This document shows positions 24,922 to 33,771 of a stretch of 64,000 nucleotides of DNA, piece by piece. Numbering within the stretch: position 1 is the first letter of the stretch; each line of letters starts with the position of its first letter. The notes beneath the pieces were generated by a model that was not told where the DNA came from, did no database searches, and saw only the letters and a list, made by a program, of their open reading frames with translations. Position numbers and translations under genes: made by a program. The DNA is taken from the NCBI RefSeq assembly GCF_003287875.1, contig NZ_QMKK01000030.1, positions 124,001 to 188,000 of the forward strand, read 5' to 3'. This stretch comes from Martinezella tropici. GTDB taxonomy: Bacteria; Pseudomonadota; Alphaproteobacteria; Rhizobiales; Rhizobiaceae.

Positions 24922-26904
24922 TCACGTATGGCAGCAGGAACTGTCTTTGATTTTGTCGGGCGACAGCCGATTGTCGACACTGTGCCCGTTTGCCTCCGGC
25001 GGCAGGTCCATGGCTATGTTGGAGGCGAAGAAACCGTTCGGTTTCAGCGTGAAGCCGGCATATTCCACCGGCATGATCGGAAAATCTTCGGGCTTGCAGA
25101 CGTGGGTATGACCGAAGGAATGCCAGAGCACGACATCCGCATTGTCGATTTCGCGGTTCTGCTTGACATAGCTCGGCAGACCGTCGCCGCCGGCATGCAC
25201 GTTCGGATAATCGCCGCTCGCATATTTCTCCCTGGCATCGAAGGCGGTGACCCAGATGTGTTTCTTGGCAAAGCCGCCGCGCTGGGCAACGGTGGACTCT
25301 GGCTGCGCAAGCATGACCGGCGATGGCATGACGACAATCTTGTAGCCCGGTGCCTTGCCGACGCTGTTTTGAATATTGGGGTTGGAAACTTTCCAATAGC
25401 GGCCGGTCTCACCATCGGCGAGCGCGGGTGAATCCAGTTCACGCTTCAGCACACGCGTCCTGGTGTCGAACACATTGCCATACGGATTGTCTTCGCCCCA
25501 GGGACGGGGCACGAAATCATGCTCCGTCACGGTATTGCCGCCGCCATCAATATCCATGTGCAGGCGCGCATTGAAGAAATGCTGGTGGGTCGGGCCGCCG
25601 AGATTATCATCGACCATGCCACCCCAGGGATAGGTCTCGCCGGTCGCCACCGCCGCCGTCTGGATGATACCCGTGAGCTTGGCCTCGAGCTGGATCGTGC
25701 CGTCCTGGTAAAGATACCAGTAGAAGCCGTAGTCGTAATTGCCGACGGTCGCGAAGAACGAAATGACTAGACGACGCGACCGGCGCACTTCAAAAATGCC
25801 GTTGCGGAACTCATAGTGCTTCCAGAGAATGCCATAATCTTCCTCATGCATGCAGATGGCGTTCTTCATGGTGAAGGGCTGGCCGAGATCGTCTGCCGCC
25901 GGTACGTCGAAATAGTGAATATGGCCAAGGCAGTCGCAGCCGAGCTCGAGGCTATTGGCCAATCGGCCCAGGCCATATTCCCCGGCATCGAAGGCGCTTT
26001 TCCAATAGTGGTTCGCGGTCGGATCGGCGTAGGGCACGACCATTTCGGTGACGCTGGCCCGGAACACGATCGGCCGCAGCCTGCCCTCGTCCTTGATGCC
26101 GAGTTCGTGCAGAACGAGGCCCTCGCGCGGCGTGAATCCAACGCGAAAGCTCCAGTTCTGCCATTCGACTTTCCAGCCGTCGACGGTAAAGCTCGGCCCT
26201 TGCGGCTGCACGATGTGCAGGGGCTTGAGATCGGGGCGGGTTTCCGGGAAGGTCTCGCGGCCATAATTGCGCTTCTTCCTAGGGACCGGAATGATCTTTT
26301 CGTCGTCGACGAGATCGACCACCCGGTTGGCGATCAGGTCGACTACCGCCACAACGCCCTCGATCGGATGCGCGTAGCCATTGTCCCGGATATCCTCGCG
26401 CCAATAGGAGACTGCGCGCACGATGCGCTTGCCCTTCTCGAATTCGCGGCCGAAATAGCCGGAGGAGAACGGATCGATCTGGATGAGCGGAATATCCTCG
26501 TCGGTAATGCCGCGTTTCTTGACCGCGGCGATCCAGCGCGGATCGGATTTTACAGTGCCTTCGACGGTTTCGAATTCGCATAGCATGACCGGCGGCTGAC
26601 CATAAGGAAGCTGATCGAGCGGCAACCGGATGTAAGAGGTGACCTCACCCGAGGTGAGATCGACGATGCCCTCGAAAGTCTCGCCATTGCTGATGTCCAT
26701 CGCCAGAATAAAAGCCAGACGCGGCAGCGAGCCACCCAGGCGGTGCGCGGCGAGATCCGTCTTGGTCGGCTCCTCCAGCCGGACGATCGGAAAACGGACC
26801 GTCGGAGCGAGCTTCCGGCCTTCCCTGAGAAGGGCAACGGCAGACGCGATCTCGGTAAGGCTCAAAGGATCGAGTGGATGAGTGACTGTGATGACGGCGT
26901 CCAT
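24922..26904 (-). CDS. Copper-containing primary amine oxidase
   Basis: A 660-residue quinoprotein amine oxidase that converts primary amines to aldehydes, ammonia and hydrogen peroxide. The TPQ-forming Tyr390 is in TVGNYDYGFYWYLYQ. Copper ligands His440 and His442 are in THQHFFNARL, and the third is in WHSFGHTHVCKPEDF. The catalytic-base Asp is in FDAGEYGLG. There is no signal peptide, so a cytoplasmic location is likely, as in related arthrobacter-type enzymes. ATG 26904 was chosen because AGAGG sits seven bases upstream; the open frame extends to 26970. The aldehyde dehydrogenase that normally follows is absent. Confidence 0.92.
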   Translation of the reverse strand: MDAVITVTHPLDPLSLTEIASAVALLREGRKLAPTVRFPIVRLEEPTKTDLAAHRLGGSLPRLAFILAMDISNGETFEGIVDLTSGEVTSYIRLPLDQLPYGQPPVMLCEFETVEGTVKSDPRWIAAVKKRGITDEDIPLIQIDPFSSGYFGREFEKGKRIVRAVSYWREDIRDNGYAHPIEGVVAVVDLIANRVVDLVDDEKIIPVPRKKRNYGRETFPETRPDLKPLHIVQPQGPSFTVDGWKVEWQNWSFRVGFTPREGLVLHELGIKDEGRLRPIVFRASVTEMVVPYADPTANHYWKSAFDAGEYGLGRLANSLELGCDCLGHIHYFDVPAADDLGQPFTMKNAICMHEEDYGILWKHYEFRNGIFEVRRSRRLVISFFATVGNYDYGFYWYLYQDGTIQLEAKLTGIIQTAAVATGETYPWGGMVDDNLGGPTHQHFFNARLHMDIDGGGNTVTEHDFVPRPWGEDNPYGNVFDTRTRVLKRELDSPALADGETGRYWKVSNPNIQNSVGKAPGYKIVVMPSPVMLAQPESTVAQRGGFAKKHIWVTAFDAREKYASGDYPNVHAGGDGLPSYVKQNREIDNADVVLWHSFGHTHVCKPEDFPIMPVEYAGFTLKPNGFFASNIAMDLPPEANGHSVDNRLSPDKIKDSSCCHT

Positions 26905-26976
26905 GGACATACCTCTTTGACTTCGGCTTTTGTTTCGGGAGGGTGACGCGCCATCACGCGTCGCAAGCAATAGCGA

Positions 26977-27150
26977 TCAAGATCGGCTGGAGCAGATCTG
27001 CGTCTCGACCGTCATCGAACCTCGATGAATGCAGAATATGGAACAGAAGGCGTGTGTCTCGACGGCAACCTGCAATGTTGCGACGGTGAGGATCGCGACG
27101 ATGAGAGCAAGAAGCCGATCGACGGGTTCAAGTTCGGTGATGGCGCTCAT
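26977..27150 (-). CDS. Micro-ORF coupled to the APC permease
   Basis: A 57-codon frame whose ATG overlaps the permease stop codon (ATGA, 27147-27150). The product has a hydrophobic segment (LLALIVAILTVATLQVAV) and a short Cys-containing tail (HAFCSIFCIHRGSM). It lies between permease and oxidase on the same strand. The overlap is the main argument that it is translated; it could be a small membrane partner of the permease, or a chance frame. Confidence 0.4.
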   Translation of the reverse strand: MSAITELEPVDRLLALIVAILTVATLQVAVETHAFCSIFCIHRGSMTVETQICSSRS

Positions 27151-28598
27151 TCGAAGACCTTTCCCAGGGAAGCATAGAGATCGGGCTTGGACTTCTTGAC
27201 CCGAACTGCAAAAAGCGCGCCGAGAATGCCAACCAGCACCATGGCATAGGGGAAGGCCTTGACGATCAGGCTGTCACTGCCGGACAGGAGCGAAAGATTG
27301 GAACCGACGAGCATGAGCGATCCCATGAGGCCCAGCAATGCCAGCACCGGAGCGATCGTCGTGGTCCAGGCGCTGTAACTGTTCGGCGTCTTGCGGAAGA
27401 ACATGACGATGGCGACGCAGACCAGCACCTGCACCAACAGGATGCCGATACCAGCAAGCGCCGCCATCCAAGAGAAGACGACCGTATAGGGATCGGCGCC
27501 GCAGATCACGAACAGGGCGAGGATGACGGCTGCGATCAGGCTTTGCAGAAGACCCGCGGCATAGGGTGAGCCATGCTTGGCGTGAACGCTGCCGAGCACC
27601 TTGGCGGCCATGCCTTCGCGGCCAAGGGCGAAGAAATAGCGGTTGAGCGTATTGTGGAAGGACAGGATGCAGGCAAACAGGCTGGTGATCAGCAGTGCGT
27701 TCATCACCTGGCTCGACCATGCCCCCAGCACGGAATTGGCGGCGTTGAGGTAGAAGCCGTCGAGGCTCGCTGCCGCAGCGGCCTGCACCTTGCTCGGACC
27801 ATAGAATTGCGCGATCGCCCAGGTGGAGAAGGCGTAGAAAAGGGTGATGAGCAGCACGGCGACATAGGTGGCACGGGGAATGGTTTTTTCCGGATTTTCG
27901 GCCTCCTCCCCGAAGATCGCCGTGGCCTCGAAGCCGATGAAGGAACCGATGACGAAGACCAGCGCCACACCAAGGCCGGGCGCAAAGACCGAGGACGGCG
28001 TGAACGAAACGAAGGTAATGCCTTCCGGTCCGCCGCCTGAAAAGGCGATGCCAAGGTCGAGCAGCAGCAATATGGCGATTTCGGCGATCATGCAGACGCC
28101 AAGGATCGCGCCTGAAAAGGCGATATTACGCTGACCGCACACCAGAACCACGACGAGGGCTGCGAAGGCCCAGGCCCACCAGGGCAGCACCAATCCCAGC
28201 GGTGCTATCGCATTCACCATGAAGAAACCGAACAGGCCATAGATGGCAATCTGAACCGCGCTATAGGTGACCAGGGCCATGAAGGCGCCACCCACGCCGG
28301 CCGGCTTGCCGATACCGTGGGTGATATAGGTGTAGAAGGCCCCTGCCCCGCCTACATGCCGGCTCATGGCGGTGAAGCCGACCGAAAAGAGCAGGTAGAG
28401 CAGGCCAGCGAGCACGAACGCGCCGGGAACACCTGCGCCATTGCCGAAAGCAAAGGCAGCCGGCGAAGCGCCGACGACAGCCGTGAGCGGCGCGGCCGCA
28501 GCAACGACGAAGAACACGATATGAGCCAGGCCCACCGAGTCCTTGGCCAGACGGCGCTCCGGCGATGATGATGCGGGAATGTTTGCTTCCAGTGTCAT
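27147..28598 (-). CDS. APC-superfamily amine/amino-acid permease
   Basis: A 483-residue inner-membrane transporter with about 12-14 helices and the APC-type N-terminal segments (GLAHIVFFVVAAAAPLTAVVGASPAAFAFG) and the conserved 'GFEATAIFGEEAENPEKTIPRATY' region. ATG 28598 (MTLEANIPAS) has GAGGGG upstream; an ATG at 28739 is unsupported. It lies upstream of the micro-ORF and the amine oxidase on the same strand and is divergent from an AraC regulator. It is likely to import the amine that the oxidase uses. Confidence 0.87.
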   Translation of the reverse strand: MTLEANIPASSSPERRLAKDSVGLAHIVFFVVAAAAPLTAVVGASPAAFAFGNGAGVPGAFVLAGLLYLLFSVGFTAMSRHVGGAGAFYTYITHGIGKPAGVGGAFMALVTYSAVQIAIYGLFGFFMVNAIAPLGLVLPWWAWAFAALVVVLVCGQRNIAFSGAILGVCMIAEIAILLLLDLGIAFSGGGPEGITFVSFTPSSVFAPGLGVALVFVIGSFIGFEATAIFGEEAENPEKTIPRATYVAVLLITLFYAFSTWAIAQFYGPSKVQAAAAASLDGFYLNAANSVLGAWSSQVMNALLITSLFACILSFHNTLNRYFFALGREGMAAKVLGSVHAKHGSPYAAGLLQSLIAAVILALFVICGADPYTVVFSWMAALAGIGILLVQVLVCVAIVMFFRKTPNSYSAWTTTIAPVLALLGLMGSLMLVGSNLSLLSGSDSLIVKAFPYAMVLVGILGALFAVRVKKSKPDLYASLGKVFE

Positions 28599-28721
28599 GG
28601 AGAACCCCTCTTTGCTTTTGTCTATTGCCAAGAAGGTAAGCGGAACGATCTGGCCCCGAAATTGCAGTTTGTGCCAATGAATCGATAATTCGCGCCACGA
28701 AGCTCGCCGGAGACGCTGAAA

Positions 28722-29753
28722 ATGGCAGTTGCACCGCATTTAATCAGCCGCATGCCAGCACTTGCTTCAATTCGCGCCTCCGTCCTCATCCCGCTCGTGC
28801 AACAAATTGACAAACGATCCGGGAAAACCGATCTTCTGCTGGCCTCGCACGGCCTTTTGCGCTCACAACTCGAAGATCCCTACGCTGTCCTGCCGATGGC
28901 GCGTTATGTCGCGCTGTTCGAGGATGCCGCGACGATCACCGGCGAACCGGCATTGGGGGCTCGCATGGGAACCGGCTTCAAACCCGCGGATATAGGTCCG
29001 ATCGGTATGCTGTTTTCGCTGTCATCGACCATTCGCAATGCCTTCGAGCGGCTGTCGAAATATGTCAACGCGGTTCAAGGCGCGACCAGTTCTGGCGTAT
29101 TCGAGGAGAAGGGCGATTTGGTGTGGAGCTACCGGATCGTCGATTCCAGCATGTGGCCGCGCCGGCAAGACAGCGAATTCACGCTTGCTGCCTCCTGCCA
29201 ACTCGTTCGCTCCTGCTTCCGGCGCGGCTGGCGCCCGATCGAGATCCATCTCGAACATCAGGCACCGCGCGATACCAGATCCCTGGAGCGAATTTTTGGC
29301 TCCTCCATCCTGTTCGGCCAATCCGGCAACCGCATCGTCATGAACAGGGCGGAGGCTGATCGCGTCCTTCGAACCGAGGACAAAAGCCTGGTCGAAATTC
29401 TGGAGCGGCATATCGCCGATCTGGTCGACCATTCCGCAAACGGGGATGCCATCGCGCAAAAGGTCCAGGCGCTGATCGGTATCTATCTCGGCCACAAGCC
29501 GATCACGGTCACGGCGCTCGCCGCAGAGCTGAAGATGTCGCCACGCAGCCTTCAGCGCCGGCTGTCGGAGGAAGGAACGTCCCTCCGCGATCTTCTCCGG
29601 CAGCATCGCCAGACACTTGCCGCCCATTATCTCGGTGATCAGCGGGCAGCACCGATCTCCGAGATCGCCCGTTTGCTGGGCTATGCAGACAATACGGTGC
29701 TCTGGCGCTCGCTTCGATCGTGGGAAAAAAGGAAACCACCCACCGTCGGATGA
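28722..29753 (+). CDS. AraC-family regulator, arabinose-binding/OruR type
   Basis: A 343-residue regulator with an N-terminal sensor of the AraC-binding_2 kind (residues 15-200) and a C-terminal HTH pair (LAAELKMSPRSLQRRLSEEGTSLRDLLRQ; ISEIARLLGYADNTVLWRSLRSW). The last helix region ends slightly early but both HTH units are present. It is divergent from the permease-amine oxidase genes and is the likely inducer of amine use. It starts at ATG 28722; 28752 is an alternative. Confidence 0.83.
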   Translation: MAVAPHLISRMPALASIRASVLIPLVQQIDKRSGKTDLLLASHGLLRSQLEDPYAVLPMARYVALFEDAATITGEPALGARMGTGFKPADIGPIGMLFSLSSTIRNAFERLSKYVNAVQGATSSGVFEEKGDLVWSYRIVDSSMWPRRQDSEFTLAASCQLVRSCFRRGWRPIEIHLEHQAPRDTRSLERIFGSSILFGQSGNRIVMNRAEADRVLRTEDKSLVEILERHIADLVDHSANGDAIAQKVQALIGIYLGHKPITVTALAAELKMSPRSLQRRLSEEGTSLRDLLRQHRQTLAAHYLGDQRAAPISEIARLLGYADNTVLWRSLRSWEKRKPPTVG

Positions 29754-30012
29754 GCTGAAAGAGAATGTGATATATCGGCAAACAGCCATGCGACATCTAT
29801 GGCCTTTGTCGGGACGGCGCAGGTTAGCTCTCGCCGCATCGACAACATGTGAGGTGGTGCACTGAACCACGTCGAGATTTCTCGCCAGGCCACACAATAT
29901 CTCACCATTTTGAGGTCTTCCTCACTTTCTGTGGTGGTGGAATTTGCGGTGGGCGAAATGCTTGACGCCGTACGGGCGGAGGAGAATTTGCAGCCATCGG
30001 AGGGTGAGAGCG
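29754..30012. other. Intergenic, no feature recognised
   Basis: About 260 bases between the AraC gene and the IalB remnant. Short frames exist but none is protein-like. Confidence 0.5.
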
Positions 30013-30297
30013 CTATTTGGTAAGGTCGGCAATACGATTGAGCGCGCCCGCAAGGCCCTTCAGGGAGACAGCCAGGGTCAGTGGTTCGGCCGGGCTGGCA
30101 GCGGAAACGGTAACGTTGAGGGCCTTGCCGGTCCTGAGCTTCGCAATCGTGTCTGCTTCGAAGGTCAGCGGCACGAGGCAGCCCTGCGGCAGGCAGGTCG
30201 AGAACGGCAGAGTATTGCCGAGAGCGGCATCGTCGATCTTCAATTGCAGCGCTCGCACGTTGGATGTGCTCGACGGCTGCCAATCGAATGCGCGCAT
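30013..30297 (-). pseudogene. IalB-family protein, C-terminal remnant
   Basis: The 94-residue frame matches only the second half of the invasion-associated locus B family: 'LQLKIDDAALGNTLPFSTCLPQGCLVPLTF' with the paired Cys, and the final 'PLTLAVSLKGLAGALNRI'. The N-terminal signal peptide and first half are missing, and no continuation is visible upstream in a nearby frame. IalB proteins are secreted and common in Rhizobiales. It marks one edge of the 30-34.6 kb island. Confidence 0.65.
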
Positions 30298-30361
30298 CTA
30301 TCGGAGCTTCACTCATGGCGTCATCCAGTCGGTAGAAAAAGCCCGGTTATGAGAGAAGCGT

Positions 30362-31294
30362 TCATCCTAAATACCTGTGCTCTCGATGCCACGACAGGGC
30401 GTCGGCTGACGGCGCAGCATGTCGGTTCTTGGGAGGGCGAATGGGCGTTCCGTGAAGATCATAGTAGTGCCGACCGTTATCGAAATCAGCTTTCAGACGA
30501 CCACTGACCTCGAACCGGCCATCCGGTGAGACAGTCACATATCCGAGGTCGAAAAGCCGATGGATGTCAGTGCGAAGGAGCAAACCGTTCGAAGCTGCAT
30601 GCTCTCCGCCGGCCTCGAAAGCACGGATGTGGGCGGCGTCCAAAATCGGCAGGGTCTTTTCACCCGAGACAGCGCAACGGCGTTCATAACTATCGGTGAT
30701 CGTCAGGCGAAACGCGCCCTGCCCTAATCTCGGCTTGATCAGCGTCGGCTTGCCGAAGCGCTCAGCGATGACCGGCTTTGTATTTTGAATCTCAGGAACC
30801 GAGTTCAATCGCTCTGTGACTGCGGACCATAGATATTGCCCATCCCCTTCCTCCGCGCTGAATCCCTTGCCGGTCACGATGTTCGGCGACCAGCTCTCCG
30901 GAACGGGCAGCCAGAGCTCCCTCGGCCAAAAGAACGGCTGGGTCAGTATTCGACAACCAATGACCGGATCCTGTTTATCGTCCAGAGCAATTGGATCCCG
31001 GCGATAGCTCGCAATTCGCGCCCGCATTTCAGTGCGACTGGAAACACCGTTCTTAAGGCCAAAGGCTTCCCAGGCCAGAGACAGCGGCGCGATTGACGCG
31101 TGACCGAAAATGCCGCCGCCAACGATGAAGTTGTTTGGTGCATGCAGCTTGAAGAGGAATAGTTCGCCGGGCTGAAGCGCGCGAAACTGCGTCGTTCCGC
31201 TGGGTTGCCAGAAATTGACTTCGTCATGCGGAACAGAGGCGCTCAACTGATCGAACCAGGCCTTGTCCGTAACGCCGACGAAGAGACGGACCAT
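30362..31294 (-). CDS. HNH endonuclease with PUA/EVE-like N-terminal domain
   Basis: A 310-residue nuclease. The C-terminal HNH module has CAVSGE, the DAAHIRAF motif with His222, Asn236 and the final His245 in RTDIHRLFD, all needed for a betabetaalpha-metal nuclease. The N-terminal 80 residues (RLFVGVTDKAWFDQL... PGELFLFKLHAPNNFIVGGGIFG) resemble PUA/EVE-like modified-base-reading folds, though this is a pattern-level impression. Such fusions act as modification-dependent restriction enzymes. It is next to the AbiE system, forming a small defence cluster. No methylase is nearby. Confidence 0.75.
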   Translation of the reverse strand: MVRLFVGVTDKAWFDQLSASVPHDEVNFWQPSGTTQFRALQPGELFLFKLHAPNNFIVGGGIFGHASIAPLSLAWEAFGLKNGVSSRTEMRARIASYRRDPIALDDKQDPVIGCRILTQPFFWPRELWLPVPESWSPNIVTGKGFSAEEGDGQYLWSAVTERLNSVPEIQNTKPVIAERFGKPTLIKPRLGQGAFRLTITDSYERRCAVSGEKTLPILDAAHIRAFEAGGEHAASNGLLLRTDIHRLFDLGYVTVSPDGRFEVSGRLKADFDNGRHYYDLHGTPIRPPKNRHAAPSADALSWHREHRYLG

Positions 31295-31455
31295 GGTCTA
31301 GCCTCTCAGCTCGGCTGAGTTTTGAAGCGCCGACGTTCTGGCAATCCACGTTGTCAGTGCCGCAGCCCGAGAGCCAACTACTGCGGACCATAGCTTACAG
31401 ATCGTCGTCGTCTTGTTCCTTTTCACTTCGGCGTTCCCCATGCGTCCACCGTGCC

Positions 31456-32374
31456 TCATGTCGCGAGCACCCGCCCGAGATCAGACAACAGCTTTTCGCG
31501 CCGGCCCTCCGAAAGTTTGGCCAAGTTGTCGACCTTCCAGCGCACCGCCGGCAAGTCCGCGGCTCCAGGCACGCCTAGCAAGTCCCACTCTGGCTCGCCG
31601 GCCTTAAAGGAGAGAAGAAAGCGCCGGTGCTCGGCAGACATCTTGCCAACGACCTCGGCGATTAAAGCTTCACGAGCATCGTACAACGCCTCGAGGGTCA
31701 CGGGCTCCTCCGTCATGCCGGCAAACCCCGCGTCAAACTCGTGGCGCAAGTTCCTTGCGCGTCGGCGCCAAGACCTCGCCCATCGGCCTGTTGTGGCTCA
31801 GGATGTAGACGATGAAGGCACGCCGCAGCTCATCGGATATTCCCTCATTCGCGAGCAGATCCCTGACATCGAACAAATCTCGCGGATGCTGCCGATCCAA
31901 GGCGGCGACGATCTTGCCGGCGTAGAGGTCTGGGAAGGACACAACGGGCACCTCGGCATATCCGAAGAGCTCTTCGACCCGGTCGCAAACCGCCCGTGCC
32001 TCGGGAGAGTAGACGCAGCCACGAATGACAGGCGTCACCTCGATCTTGATCTGCACACCGTCGGAGGTAACGAGCACCTTTGTTGCAGCGCCTTCGCTGT
32101 GCAGCGGCACGGCCTGGGTGCGGCTGCGCGGTACATTCTCGGCTATTCGGGCAGCAATCCGTCGTATGGCGGCATCGATATTGGCGAGGGACGTCGCGCG
32201 ATCTTCGACCGGCAGATAGGTCAGATCGATATCGACCGACAGGCGTGGAAGGTCTCTAACGAAAAGATTGATGGCCGTGCCACCCTTCAATGCAAAGACG
32301 TTCTCCTCTGCAACGAGCGGGAGAACTCGAACGAGGAGGCTGACTTGCGCGCGATAGGCTTCAGACGCCGGCAT
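31456..32374 (-). pseudogene. abiEii: AbiEii-type nucleotidyltransferase toxin with frameshift
   Basis: The toxin of a type IV toxin-antitoxin (AbiE) pair. The first frame (start 32374, MPASEAYRAQ) holds the nucleotidyltransferase core: KGGTAINLF, the SVDIDL acidic motif, KIEVTPV and the DLFDVRDLL region. It stops at 31733 with ELAPRV. The rest of the family C-terminus (FDAGFAGMTEEPVTL... WKVDNLAKL) is in another frame and runs to 31456. Removing one base (the G of CGAGTTTGAC, near 31738) restores the join ELAPRFDAGFAG. The core catalytic motifs are upstream of the break, so a shortened toxin might still be made. It overlaps the antitoxin by 14 bases. Confidence 0.8.
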
Positions 32375-33152
32375 CGAGTGTCTCCGGCACAGTGATCTGA
32401 TACTTGCTGTCCAGCCGACCGCCGACCACGATCTGGCGCTTGCCATGACCGAGGTCGATACGTTTGAGATCGAGCCGGCCGAACCATGGATGGGCGTGCC
32501 GCTCGGCGAACCAGAGGAACAGCCGCTTCACCTTCACGCTGCGGCACGCTTCCAGCACGGCCTGAACCCGCTTCGGGCTTAGAGTGCGAACCGACTCCAT
32601 TAGGACGTCCGCCTGATGGAACGTCTCCCGGGACGGGAGCAGGTCAAGAAGTTCGCAAAGAGCGCGCTCGGGCGCGGAGACATCGAGCTGCCATCCCCAA
32701 TGTCCCCATACGATGCGTGTCCTTCCAGGTGTGTCGGCATCGAAGAGCTTGTCTGCCTTGTGTTCGACGAACTGAGCGTCGGTCGGTATCCGCTCGACCC
32801 AGCCAGGCAAGCTGCCATAGGCATAGAGATGGATTTCTGGCTTGCCCGAAAAGCGGAGGTAGTGCGTCAGGCCTTGTAGCTCGAGGGCACTGCGGCCACC
32901 GACGTGCACGGATTTGTTCAGAAGTCGCTGGAGTGAGATGATCACGCGCTGCCAGGCTATTGCCTGATCAACGTTGCCGGTCGGTCGCTGATAGACGCCA
33001 CGAACGACACCTTCGAGCCAGCCCTGCGCCACGTATTTTTCCCGCCACTGCCGACGATAGCCGTGTTTTTCCAGCCAAGCGGTGTCAACCACCAGCCCCT
33101 CGGGGAGCAGGCGATGAAGTTGGTTTATCTTTTCGTTCTTTTGACCTACCAT
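32361..33152 (-). CDS. abiEi: AbiEi-type antitoxin (transcriptional autorepressor)
   Basis: A 263-residue AbiEi. The N-terminal winged-helix region (INQLHRLLPEGLVVDTAWLEKHGYRRQWREKYV) is followed by the AbiEi C-terminal domain (SVHVGGRSALELQGL, ERALCELLDLLP). ATG 33152 (MVGQKNEKIN) fits the family start; the frame extends to 33248. In characterised AbiE systems the antitoxin binds inverted repeats in its own promoter; here two such repeats flank the start (33145-33169 and 33204-33228). The gene is intact while its toxin is frameshifted. Confidence 0.85.
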   Translation of the reverse strand: MVGQKNEKINQLHRLLPEGLVVDTAWLEKHGYRRQWREKYVAQGWLEGVVRGVYQRPTGNVDQAIAWQRVIISLQRLLNKSVHVGGRSALELQGLTHYLRFSGKPEIHLYAYGSLPGWVERIPTDAQFVEHKADKLFDADTPGRTRIVWGHWGWQLDVSAPERALCELLDLLPSRETFHQADVLMESVRTLSPKRVQAVLEACRSVKVKRLFLWFAERHAHPWFGRLDLKRIDLGHGKRQIVVGGRLDSKYQITVPETLDAGV

Positions 33153-33228
33153 TAATGGGCGAAAATAGCATGAGTCTAAACCGAAGGACAAGTTCGGGAT
33201 TTCGCATTTTCGACCCATCAATGGTAGG
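33145..33228. promoter_or_regulatory. Inverted-repeat pair, likely AbiEi operator
   Basis: CCTACCATTAATGGG at 33145-33159 and the inverse of CCTACCATTGATGGG at 33214-33228 match at 14 of 15 bases, and both continue into CGAAAAT (with a one-base offset). The repeats are about 70 bp apart and lie between abiEi and the divergent DUF2188-like gene; the first overlaps the abiEi start codon. Published AbiE operators also consist of two inverted repeats of about 23 bp. Confidence 0.7.
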
Positions 33229-33280
33229 CATAAAAGCGCAATATTCAAACCGTGGAGATGGAACGCTTCTGGAGGAGGAA

Positions 33281-33526
33281 ATGGCCAAGCTGCCGAAATT
33301 CACGCTTACGCATAACGAGAAGAAAGATCGCTGGGATTTGACCAAAGACGGCGCGAGTCGTCCTACGGCGAGCTTCGGCACCAAATCCGATGCGACCAAA
33401 GGCGGCACCCTCGAGAAGGCTGTCGGCAAGGACGGAGGATCGGTCAAGATCCAGAAGGTCGACGGTCAATTTCAAGAAGAGCGGACTTATCCGCGTGCTG
33501 CCGATCCCAAGAAATCGCCGGGCTAA
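33281..33526 (+). CDS. DUF2188-like small protein
   Basis: An 81-residue basic protein that matches the DUF2188 pattern: 'FTLTHNEKKDRWDLTKDGASRPTASFGTKSDATKGGTLEKAVG' and 'GGSVKIQKVDGQFQEERTYPRAADPKKSPG'. Its function is unknown. GGAGGAGG stands just before ATG 33281, the strongest ribosome-binding site in this stretch. It is divergent from abiEi, with the inverted-repeat operator between them, so the two could share control. Codon frame and start are well supported. Confidence 0.75.
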   Translation: MAKLPKFTLTHNEKKDRWDLTKDGASRPTASFGTKSDATKGGTLEKAVGKDGGSVKIQKVDGQFQEERTYPRAADPKKSPG

Positions 33527-33566
33527 TTCGTATCCACCTCCCGGCACTTCAACGAAAGCAACCCGC

Positions 33567-33740
33567 ATGCCTCGCACGATCGACGAAGTCATGGCCGTTC
33601 TTCCACCGGCCCAGCAGGAAGAAATCGAGAGGCGATATTACGCTTTGCGTCGAACTCTGCCGTTCCCTCAGCGCGACAAAGGGCCAGACGACCAGCCTGC
33701 GGCCAAAAGCATCGGCCCTCGCCTGCCGCGCCATAAATAA
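33567..33740 (+). CDS. Small hypothetical protein, antitoxin-like N-terminus
   Basis: A 57-residue protein beginning MPRTIDEVMAVLPPAQQEEIERRYYAL, which resembles the N-terminal helix region common to some XRE-type antitoxins (TLDEV-AALP-ERR-KIEARA). It then ends in a short basic Pro-rich tail without an HTH. It may be a truncated antitoxin or an unrelated small gene. It lies 40 bases after the DUF2188-like gene. Confidence 0.45.
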   Translation: MPRTIDEVMAVLPPAQQEEIERRYYALRRTLPFPQRDKGPDDQPAAKSIGPRLPRHK

Positions 33741-33771
33741 CCTCTATCGAGACTTCCTCACTCTCGCCAGC

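Noticed and set aside
31456..31749. Separate 97-residue gene next to the toxin
   Set aside because: Its sequence is the natural C-terminus of the AbiEii family and follows the toxin frame after a one-base shift, so it is part of the same broken gene.
31451..32395. 314-codon plus-strand frame opposite the AbiE toxin
   Set aside because: The minus strand carries nucleotidyltransferase motifs in the right order; the plus frame is a shadow.
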